From positions 1-6,528 of the forward strand of contig CALAZS010000260.1 in the NCBI GenBank assembly GCA_937926265.1: a stretch of DNA of 6,528 nt, given 5' to 3'. Origin of the DNA: an uncultured Gammaproteobacteria bacterium. GTDB lineage: Bacteria; Pseudomonadota; Gammaproteobacteria; Chromatiales; Chromatiaceae. The position numbers and the translations under genes are program-made. The notes below the pieces were generated by a model. It was not told where the DNA came from and made no database searches. It saw only the letters and a program-made list of their open reading frames with translations. Every line of letters begins with the position of its first letter. The stretch's first letter is position 1. Shown piece by piece: positions 1 to 6,528 of this stretch.

Positions 1-2199
1 GGCAATTACCGGCAGGTTAGCAAATTTTTCCTGCAGCCGAATCTTGCGTGTTGCTGCATACCCATCCATGACAGGCATCTGACAATCCATCAGCACGCCA
101 TCGAATTCTTCATTTTCAAGAATATCAAGCGCTTCCTGGCCATTATTAGCCAGTATGATCTGAATGCCATGATTCTTTAGAAGCTCCAAGGCAAGTTCCT
201 GATTAATTTCATTATCCTCAACAAGCAACAATCTAGCCCCGGCCAAGCCAGCTATTTCAGACTTGATGTCATCATGACGGTCGTAACCTTTAGCCTGGTC
301 AACTACATCATATCCCATGGCACGCATGATCGAATCATGCATGGTTGATGCTGTTACAGGTTTCGTAAGGAAGTTGCTTATATTAACGCCGGCTGCTGCT
401 TCATGGGCTTCTTCACGACCATAGGCTGTTACCATGATAACGGTTGGAATTTCAGTTAATGCAGTATTTTCCTGGATTAACCTGGCCGTCTCAATACCAT
501 CCAAACCTGGCATTTTCCAATCCATCAGGACTAATTTATACGGATCGAATTCAACAGCTTCTTCAAGCAATGCGATTGCTGTTTCGCCACTTCCAGTTTG
601 GTCAACCCGCATCCCCATGTTTGCAAGCATGCTGCTGAGAATTTCCCTGGATGTGGGGTTATCATCAACAGCTAAGACGCGAAGCGAACCCAGTTCCGTA
701 GCAGTCGATCTTCGAACGGCATGCTGATTTTCCTGAACACCGAACCTGGCAGTAAAATAGAAAGTACTGCCAGTCCCCGGCGCACTGTCGACCCAGATTT
801 CCCCACCCATTAATTCTGTTAGGTTCTTAGATATGGCAAGACCCAGGCCGGTACCACCAAACTTGCGTGTTGTCGAAGTGTCGGCCTGAGAGAAGGATTG
901 AAACAACTTATCTTGTTGTTCAGGAGTCATGCCAACACCTGTATCTTTGACACTGAATTGAATGACGGCTTCATCATCAACATTGCCGATTAATTGGGCA
1001 GTAACAACAATATTGCCTGATTCAGTAAACTTAACGGCGTTATTACCGAGGTTTGTAATAATTTGCCCTAGTCTTAAGGAGTCACCTATCAATGCTGTGG
1101 GTACATTGCTTTTTAGGTCAATAAGTAATTCCAGACCTTTCTCTTCAGCTTTTAACCCAACCAGATTAGCCAAATTATCAAACACATCTTCTAATCTGAA
1201 ATTTGCGTGTTCTACATCAAGTTTTCCAGCTTCGATTTTGGAAAAATCAAGAATATCGTTAATAATACCGAGAAGACTTTCTGCTGATCTGTGAACCTTT
1301 TGGATATAATTACGTTGCTTACGATCAAGCTCAGTCTGTAAGGCAAGATGTGACATTCCTATAATAGCGTTCATAGGTGTACGAATTTCATGAGACATGT
1401 TAGCCAGAAAATCTGACTTGGCACGAGTCGCATCTTCGGCCTGATCCTTTGCAAAAGACAACTCAACTTCATGCGCTTTTGACGCATTGATATAACTGCT
1501 GAACATGCGCCAGACAAAATACAGAATGAGCATTAATATAAGAATCTGGATAAATGAAGTAATAATTAATGTGAAAAAAGTGTTTTCTGAGTTTTCCTGG
1601 GCTTCATCAAAAACATTTTTACTTACCGTTAGAAGGACTTTCGCAAATTCCTTTAAAGACTCCTGCAACAATTCATAACGCAACCTTTCCTGTTGAGTTA
1701 CACTCACAAAAGCCGCAACACGCATACCTTCATTCATGTAATAGCGCGTTTTATCCAAAGCATTTACATAAAGACTCCAAGCTTTTTTAAGTGTTGTATA
1801 TTGATCATAACTTGCGGCAAGTTGGTTATTATCACCAAGCAAAACCTCAAAATTATCAAATTCTGAATTGATCTTTTTAATTTGCAGGTCTAGAAGTTTA
1901 TTATTCTCAAGTCTTATCGCCTCGTTGGGTGACAACACCAATTGCAGCGATAAAACGCGAACTGTTGCTACAGGTTTTGTAATTTGCCTGGAAAGATTCT
2001 CAAGATGTTGAGCCGTTTTATGCATCGTGATTATCGAAGAATCAACCTGATTGATCTTTGACAGGTTATAAAGGCTTTGCCCCAAAAGAATCAAGGAGGC
2101 AATTATCACTAAAATAATAATCCTCCTTGAAAGCGATCTCTCACTTTTCATGCCAATTTGATCGCCTGGTAAATTGGAATGTTTGTCTTTAATAATCAT
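1..2199 (-). CDS. Membrane-bound hybrid sensor histidine kinase with periplasmic helical sensor, HisKA-HATPase-REC-REC (3' end cut by window edge)
   Basis: This is an inner-membrane hybrid kinase that should autophosphorylate on His and pass phosphate to its own receivers. 733 codons are visible and the frame stays open to base 1. TM1 lies at about residues 27-45 and TM2 at about 209-230. The roughly 160 residues between them are strongly helical and resemble a 4HB_MCP/TorS-like four-helix bundle (my inference). No HAMP or PAS domain is seen: TM2 is only 40 residues from the phospho-accepting His270 (MSHEIRTP). The HATPase has an N box near N387, G1 DTGVGM at 419-424 and G2 GGTGLGL from 448. 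REC1 has D512/D513, phospho-site D560 and K613. REC2 has VEDN around D662 and phospho-site D705, and its Lys lies beyond the edge. An Hpt domain may follow, as in the upstream paralogue. I chose ATG 2199 over the in-frame ATG 2151 because AGGAAG sits six bases upstream of it, whereas 2151 has only a distant AGG. The start overlaps the stop of the binding-protein gene. Confidence 0.93.
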   Translation of the reverse strand, partial: MIIKDKHSNLPGDQIGMKSERSLSRRIIILVIIASLILLGQSLYNLSKINQVDSSIITMHKTAQHLENLSRQITKPVATVRVLSLQLVLSPNEAIRLENNKLLDLQIKKINSEFDNFEVLLGDNNQLAASYDQYTTLKKAWSLYVNALDKTRYYMNEGMRVAAFVSVTQQERLRYELLQESLKEFAKVLLTVSKNVFDEAQENSENTFFTLIITSFIQILILMLILYFVWRMFSSYINASKAHEVELSFAKDQAEDATRAKSDFLANMSHEIRTPMNAIIGMSHLALQTELDRKQRNYIQKVHRSAESLLGIINDILDFSKIEAGKLDVEHANFRLEDVFDNLANLVGLKAEEKGLELLIDLKSNVPTALIGDSLRLGQIITNLGNNAVKFTESGNIVVTAQLIGNVDDEAVIQFSVKDTGVGMTPEQQDKLFQSFSQADTSTTRKFGGTGLGLAISKNLTELMGGEIWVDSAPGTGSTFYFTARFGVQENQHAVRRSTATELGSLRVLAVDDNPTSREILSSMLANMGMRVDQTGSGETAIALLEEAVEFDPYKLVLMDWKMPGLDGIETARLIQENTALTEIPTVIMVTAYGREEAHEAAAGVNISNFLTKPVTASTMHDSIMRAMGYDVVDQAKGYDRHDDIKSEIAGLAGARLLLVEDNEINQELALELLKNHGIQIILANNGQEALDILENEEFDGVLMDCQMPVMDGYAATRKIRLQEKFANLPVIA

Positions 2200-2211
2200 A
2201 AACAACTTCCT
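2189..2211 (-). promoter_or_regulatory. Ribosome binding site and stop/start overlap between binding protein and second kinase
   Basis: AGGAAG (2206-2211) precedes ATG 2199-2197 by six bases. The start overlaps the binding-protein stop TAA (2191-2189) in the 11-base string ATGATTATTAA. The site lies inside the last codons of the binding protein, so ribosomes finishing that gene can restart on the kinase. This supports the 2199 start and co-translation in one operon. Confidence 0.75.
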
Positions 2212-3934
2212 GGTTTTTACGACGATTTATTTTGTATGGCTGAAACCGCTGTTCTGGATAAACCTTGTCTTTTCTAACCGACCAGTGATTATCAGTTACC
2301 TCAAGGTCACGTAAATAAATAAAAGCCGATTTTCCAGGTTCAAAGACCACTTCTTTATTGACTGCGTAAACTTTGTTGGGGGTAGGCAGAAAAACCATTA
2401 AATTGTTTTCATACACATAACGAATGAACTTCGCTAGAATATTTACATAGTCTTCCGACTCAACGTTATACCGAACAATTTCATCTGTTAAAGCGTCTAA
2501 TTCTTCATTAGGAGGAATAGTTGACCATGAATTAAAGGGTTTATATACAAAAAAGGCAGCCCAGGGATGCTTGTACCAGTCATAATTTCCCCACAACAGC
2601 AAATCCCATTCATGCTCATTCGTATCAGTCCAGGTATTAAACAGTTGTTTAAAAACGTCTTTTTCCTCTGGAAGAGTTTTAATGTTTAACGTGATATTAA
2701 CTTTTGCGAGAAAGTACTTAATATCCTCCAGAAGAAACAGGAAACTTTCCTGGGTTAAAACTGAAATCTCTAATTTAGCCTTAGCATCCTGACCGTTCTT
2801 TTTTTGATAGTCCTTCACAATATTTCTAAGATTGGTAATAGAGGTGTCATTTTTGTATTTATAGCCTGTGAAAAATGCTTCGAGGCTATTTAATGCATCT
2901 CCAACTTTGAAAAAATTTGGCGAAACAGTAGTTGGCGAAGGAACCCCCTCACCAAGCATGGAAAGATTTAATAAATAATTTTGATTGATTGCATGATTTA
3001 TTACAAAGCGGATTTTTGGATCCTTTATCGCTTTATTACCATTTAGCATATTAAAATGCATAGCATAGTTATTCAGCGAAGATGCAAGTGATAGCTTCGC
3101 ATACTTAGATAAAACCGTATCCACCTGACTAGAAAATGGGATCGACGTTAAGTCTATTTCCCCCTCTCTGTTATTAATCAACTCTGTTGCCTGAACTGCA
3201 GTAATATTGGTATATATAGTGATTGTTTCTACTTTGGGCTTATTGTGACCCCAATAGTTCGGATTTGCCTTCAACACTACTTCAGGGGCACTGCGGTCAC
3301 CTTCTATATATCCTTTAACCAATTCATATGGCCCTAAGGCATAAGGACCAGGCTCGGCAAGATTTGGGCAGGTTGGTTTGCCGTTCCAGCCAAATTTCTC
3401 AAGATACTCATTTGTATAAAACTGTAACCAAACTGCGTCATGCGGGAAAACACCATATGGCTCAGTTAAGTGAAACCTTACTTTATAATCATCAATCTTT
3501 TCTACATGACTGAAGATGGTATGAAGCTTGGTAAAAGTAAAAGGTTTCTTTTGGAAATACTTCATATTCCTTAAAACATCATCTGCATTAAAATGACTGC
3601 CATCCTGAAAATATGCATCCTGCCTTAATTCAAACTCCCAAATTTTATTATCTATATTTTTGTGGCTTACCGCCAAATCGTACTGCCAACCCTTTTCATT
3701 ATTGGCAGGCCTTAATAAAGCAGCATTTATTGCGTGAGAAATAGCAAGATACGGTAAATTTGGAATAAAAAGTTTTATATGTGAACCAGGCTTAAATTTC
3801 CCATCCACTTCATTTATTGACGGGTCATCCTGAAGTCCTATATCTGGCATTTCCATACTGATGACATTTTTTGAGATTAAAATAACGACCACAAAAAAGG
3901 CCAACATGGATAATATGAAATGATTAGTTTTCAT
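2189..3934 (-). CDS. Exported extracellular solute-binding protein, family 5 (oligopeptide/dipeptide-binding type)
   Basis: This 581-residue protein belongs to the SBP_bac_5 family, whose members bind peptides, nickel, opines or similar ligands in the periplasm, usually for an ABC importer. The N-terminus has a hydrophobic stretch at about residues 6-20. A plausible signal peptidase I site follows S26 (V24 at -3), and there is no lipobox Cys, so a soluble or N-terminally anchored periplasmic protein is expected. Family hallmarks are WEFELRQDAYFQDGSHFNAD (99-118, the 'R-x-F-DG-F-A-DV' block), the LKANPNYWG block (221-229) that precedes the conserved inter-lobe strand, and the IRFVINHAIN block (308-317). 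The length is somewhat above the usual 500-550. No permease or ATPase gene adjoins it; hybrid kinases overlap it on both sides, which suggests a sensory or accessory role (inference). No good Shine-Dalgarno precedes ATG 3934, so translation probably depends on coupling to the upstream kinase. An internal ATG at 3907 also lacks one and would remove part of the signal peptide. The ligand cannot be told from sequence. Confidence 0.92.
   Translation of the reverse strand: MKTNHFILSMLAFFVVVILISKNVISMEMPDIGLQDDPSINEVDGKFKPGSHIKLFIPNLPYLAISHAINAALLRPANNEKGWQYDLAVSHKNIDNKIWEFELRQDAYFQDGSHFNADDVLRNMKYFQKKPFTFTKLHTIFSHVEKIDDYKVRFHLTEPYGVFPHDAVWLQFYTNEYLEKFGWNGKPTCPNLAEPGPYALGPYELVKGYIEGDRSAPEVVLKANPNYWGHNKPKVETITIYTNITAVQATELINNREGEIDLTSIPFSSQVDTVLSKYAKLSLASSLNNYAMHFNMLNGNKAIKDPKIRFVINHAINQNYLLNLSMLGEGVPSPTTVSPNFFKVGDALNSLEAFFTGYKYKNDTSITNLRNIVKDYQKKNGQDAKAKLEISVLTQESFLFLLEDIKYFLAKVNITLNIKTLPEEKDVFKQLFNTWTDTNEHEWDLLLWGNYDWYKHPWAAFFVYKPFNSWSTIPPNEELDALTDEIVRYNVESEDYVNILAKFIRYVYENNLMVFLPTPNKVYAVNKEVVFEPGKSAFIYLRDLEVTDNHWSVRKDKVYPEQRFQPYKINRRKNQEVVYDY
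3924..3934 (-). promoter_or_regulatory. Stop/start overlap between first kinase and binding protein
   Basis: The string ATGAAAACTAA carries the ATG of the binding protein and the TAA of the first kinase. The bases just upstream (AATATAGAAATAGATT) contain no convincing Shine-Dalgarno, so initiation here probably relies on ribosomes terminating on the kinase. The overlap has the same length as the one at the other junction. Confidence 0.6.
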
Positions 3935-6506
3935 AATCTATTTCTATATTTGCAAGATGTTGAAGAGCTTCATCAAAATCATATTCATCAACGGCCGCGG
4001 CAACTTTCTTCAATGCATTGCTGTCCAGTATGGAAGATTTAATCTCTAATAACTCATCAATAACATCAGTTGCATCGGTATCATCATCTTCGAGCAATAA
4101 TTTTAGTTTCTCTAATAATTGAGATATTTGCGCTGGACCTATCTCTTGCTTTGTTTCACTAGCCAAGGGCTTTTCAAATACCGACAATCCATCAATAACA
4201 ATTAACAACTCGTTTGCGACCCGGGTTAATTGATCCTCAATCCCTGTTTCACCCTGATCCTGACCCTGTTCCTTAACCTGTTTACAGGCCTGCTCAAGTG
4301 CCTTGGCAGTTTCATGTAACGATTTTGCCCCAATATTCCCTGCAACCCCTTTTAAGGTATGTGCTAATCGCTCTGGCAATTCAGAATCATCAGATAATTT
4401 AGCCTGCTTAAACTGATCAATAAAATCTGCCTGGCTGTCTTTGAATTTTATTAATAGTTTTCGATATAGACTGGTATTGTTTTGGGAAATTTCCAAACCT
4501 GCCTCGACATCAATACCAGGCAAGTCAGGTATTTCAATACCCTCATGTTCAGCATCAAGTAATTTTTCTGTATCGTCAATAAAGACTGGGTTAGCTGGCG
4601 TAATCCACTTGGCCATGGTCGAGAACATGTTATTGATATTAATTGGTTTGGCAATGTGATCGTTCATGCCAGCATCGATTACTTTTTCACGATCACCGGT
4701 CATGGCATTCGCTGTCATAGCAAGAATTGGCAGATTATTGAATTTTTCCTCAGACCTTAAGCGCCTAGAGGCTTCATAGCCGTCCATGACAGGCATTTGA
4801 CAGTCCATAAGCACACCATCAAATTCTTCAATTGCCAATCTATCCAAAGCTTCCTGTCCATTATTGGCAACCTCAACAAATAAGCCATTACTCGTGAGAA
4901 TATCAATTGCCAGTTCCTGGTTAATTTCGTTATCTTCAACTAAAAGAAGCTTGGCACCTCTTAATTTTTCAATATCTGAGGAAATTTCCTGCTGATGAGC
5001 ATGATGCCCTTCAGGACTTAGCTCATGACCCATGGCCAACATGATTGCATCGAGCAATGTTGAAGGTGTTACAGGCTTGGTTAAGAAACCACTTATATCT
5101 ACTCCCTCTGAAGCATGACTGGCCTCTTCACGACCATAAGCTGTAACCATGATAACAGTTGGAATATTGTCGAGATTTTTATTGTCCTGGATCAATTTTG
5201 CAGTCTCGACCCCATCAAGCCCGGGCATTTTCCAATCCATTAATACAAGTTCATAAGGATCATTACTATCCGCTTCCTCTAGTAGCGCTAAAGCCGTTTC
5301 ACCGCCTCCTGCCTGATCAACTCTCAATCCCATACTTGCCAACATGCTACTTAGAATCTCTCGGGATGAAGCATTATCATCAACCATCAGAACGTGTAAT
5401 GCACCGAGTTCTGTAGCCGTTGAACGACGTTTTGAAACATATCCTACCTGCTTGCCAAATCTTGCAGTAAAGTTAAAGGTGCTGCCTTTACCAACTTCAC
5501 TTTCCACCCAAATATCACCATGCATGAGTTCAGTGAGTTTTTTAGATATGGCAAGCCCAAGGCCAGTCCCCCCGAACTTACGCGTTGTTGAAGTATCTGC
5601 CTGCGAAAAAGACTGAAACAGCTTGCTCTGTTGCTCCGGGGACATGCCAATTCCAGTATCACGTACTTTAAAGTGCAATTTGCACTCATTCTCATCATCC
5701 TCAAGCACTTCAATTACAAAGACAATCTCGCCTTTTTCAGTGAATTTAACTGCATTGTTTCCAAGATTAATTAATACTTGACCAAGACGAAGTGGATCTC
5801 CAATCAGCGCCGTAGGCAACTCGGAAGGTAAATCAAACATCAGTTCGACACCTTTTTCTTCTGCTTTGAGACCTACAAGGTTTGCTAGATTGTCAAATAC
5901 ATCTTCCAACCGGAAGTCAGTTTTTTCCATATCCAACTTGCCAGCTTCAATCTTGGAGAAATCGAGAATGTCATTAATAATGCCAAGTAATGATTCTGCA
6001 GACCTGTGAACTTTTTGAACATAATTTCGTTGTTTGCGATCCAGTTCAGTTTGCAGTGCAAGATGAGACATGCCGATGATTGCATTCATTGGTGTTCGTA
6101 TCTCGTGAGACATGTTTGCGAGAAAGTCAGATTTTGCCTTGGTGGCCTCTTCTGCCGCTTCTTTGGCGTTGATTATTTCCTGTTCAGCAAGTTTTCGATC
6201 GGTGATATCGCGTATAGAACTGGCCACCAGCAAACCACCATCGGTTTCAATCGGACTCAAACTGATATCAATTGGAATTTCATGACCATCTTTAGTGAAA
6301 AGAAGCAGTTCCTGGCCAGTTCCCATCGTCCGAGGTTCAGGATGTTTGATAAAATCATTACGAAGTGAAGGGTGAGACTTTCTAAGGTTCTCAGGCAATA
6401 ACATTTCAATTTTATTGCCAAGCATTTCTTCACGATGATAACCGGTAATTACTTCTGTTCGCTGGTTAACCATGACAATATTACAGTCATTGTCCGCAAT
6501 CATCAT
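3924..6506 (-). CDS. Hybrid sensor histidine kinase, PAS-HisKA-HATPase-REC-REC-Hpt (N-terminus uncertain)
   Basis: This is a BarA/ArcB-style multistep phosphorelay kinase of 860 residues as read. The domains are: PAS at about 1-105, ending in the typical RDITDRKLAEQE; a short coiled linker; HisKA with His134 (MSHEIRTP); HATPase with N250/N251, DTGIGM at 283-288 and GGTGLGL at 312-318; REC1 with D376/D377, phospho-site D424 and K477; REC2 with E524/D525, phospho-site D568 and K620; Hpt with His716 in AHTLKG; and an acidic helical tail at about 785-860 of a kind often found at the end of such proteins. All phosphotransfer residues are present, so the core looks active. No membrane segment is visible, so as read it is cytosolic and its PAS would sense an internal cue. 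The start is doubtful: the codons upstream of ATG 6506 read S-R-P-D-A, matching the usual PAS 'APDAM' opening, then meet TAA at 6522-6524, and no clear ribosome site precedes the ATG. A truncated or frameshifted longer gene is possible. The 3' end overlaps the binding-protein gene. Confidence 0.9.
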   Translation of the reverse strand: MMIADNDCNIVMVNQRTEVITGYHREEMLGNKIEMLLPENLRKSHPSLRNDFIKHPEPRTMGTGQELLLFTKDGHEIPIDISLSPIETDGGLLVASSIRDITDRKLAEQEIINAKEAAEEATKAKSDFLANMSHEIRTPMNAIIGMSHLALQTELDRKQRNYVQKVHRSAESLLGIINDILDFSKIEAGKLDMEKTDFRLEDVFDNLANLVGLKAEEKGVELMFDLPSELPTALIGDPLRLGQVLINLGNNAVKFTEKGEIVFVIEVLEDDENECKLHFKVRDTGIGMSPEQQSKLFQSFSQADTSTTRKFGGTGLGLAISKKLTELMHGDIWVESEVGKGSTFNFTARFGKQVGYVSKRRSTATELGALHVLMVDDNASSREILSSMLASMGLRVDQAGGGETALALLEEADSNDPYELVLMDWKMPGLDGVETAKLIQDNKNLDNIPTVIMVTAYGREEASHASEGVDISGFLTKPVTPSTLLDAIMLAMGHELSPEGHHAHQQEISSDIEKLRGAKLLLVEDNEINQELAIDILTSNGLFVEVANNGQEALDRLAIEEFDGVLMDCQMPVMDGYEASRRLRSEEKFNNLPILAMTANAMTGDREKVIDAGMNDHIAKPININNMFSTMAKWITPANPVFIDDTEKLLDAEHEGIEIPDLPGIDVEAGLEISQNNTSLYRKLLIKFKDSQADFIDQFKQAKLSDDSELPERLAHTLKGVAGNIGAKSLHETAKALEQACKQVKEQGQDQGETGIEDQLTRVANELLIVIDGLSVFEKPLASETKQEIGPAQISQLLEKLKLLLEDDDTDATDVIDELLEIKSSILDSNALKKVAAAVDEYDFDEALQHLANIEIDYEN

Positions 6507-6528
6507 GGCATCCGGTCGCGATTAAATA

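Noticed and set aside
962..1294. Open plus-strand frame of about 110 codons
   Set aside because: It lies wholly antisense to the HisKA/HATPase region of the second kinase, has no recognisable motif, and the minus-strand frame is clearly coding.
2152..2211. Possible promoter region before the second kinase if it started at ATG 2151
   Set aside because: The in-frame ATG at 2199 has a better ribosome site and overlaps the previous stop, leaving no intergenic space; no -35/-10 pair stood out.
2189..3934. Lipoprotein assignment for the binding protein
   Set aside because: No Cys is present near the signal-peptide end; the only Cys I see is C189 in the mature part.
5159..5616. Overlapping plus-strand frames opposite the first receiver
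   Set aside because: Both are shadows of the receiver and HATPase coding, as shown by the conserved phospho-Asp and G-box motifs on the other strand.
4719..6131. Long repeat with 1-1416 considered as a mobile element or segmental repeat
   Set aside because: The similarity follows codon structure and protein domains, with no inverted ends, target duplications or transposase; it is a paralogous gene pair.
6006..6368. Open plus-strand frame of about 120 codons with a Cys/Phe-rich product
   Set aside because: It is antisense to the PAS-HisKA part of the first kinase; the product matches no family I recognise and the minus-strand PAS/HisKA motifs are unambiguous.

Overview
The window is one tightly packed block of three genes, all on the minus strand, with no intergenic DNA. 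In transcription order (right to left) they are: (A) a hybrid sensor histidine kinase with PAS, HisKA, HATPase, two receiver domains, an Hpt domain and a C-terminal helical tail (6506-3924); (B) an exported family 5 extracellular solute-binding protein of the oligopeptide/dipeptide-binding type (3934-2189); (C) a second hybrid histidine kinase with two membrane segments around a helical periplasmic sensor (2199 to the left edge, where it is cut inside its second receiver). Both junctions are 11-base stop/start overlaps, so the three are very probably one operon with coupled translation. No promoter, terminator, RNA gene, mobile element or CRISPR array was found.

The organism is probably a Gram-negative proteobacterium, most likely a gammaproteobacterium. 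This rests on the style of the multi-receiver hybrid kinases, the periplasmic binding protein with a Sec-type signal, and moderate-to-low GC. It is an inference, and no gene here fixes the taxon.

The kinases are close paralogues. From the start of HisKA into the second receiver they align with almost no gaps, and over the first 66 residues they differ at one position, while the DNA differs at many third codon positions. Their input ends are unrelated: A has a PAS domain and no visible membrane segment, and C has a periplasmic sensor that looks like a four-helix bundle. The best reading is a signalling cassette in which the exported binding protein may present a ligand to the periplasmic face of kinase C, with A and C sharing a phosphorelay core. 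That functional link is inferred from gene order and architecture. No ABC permease, ATPase or separate response regulator is visible.

Two limits matter. Kinase C is incomplete at the left edge. The start of kinase A is doubtful, because PAS-like sequence continues upstream of its first ATG into an in-frame stop a few codons away, near the right edge.
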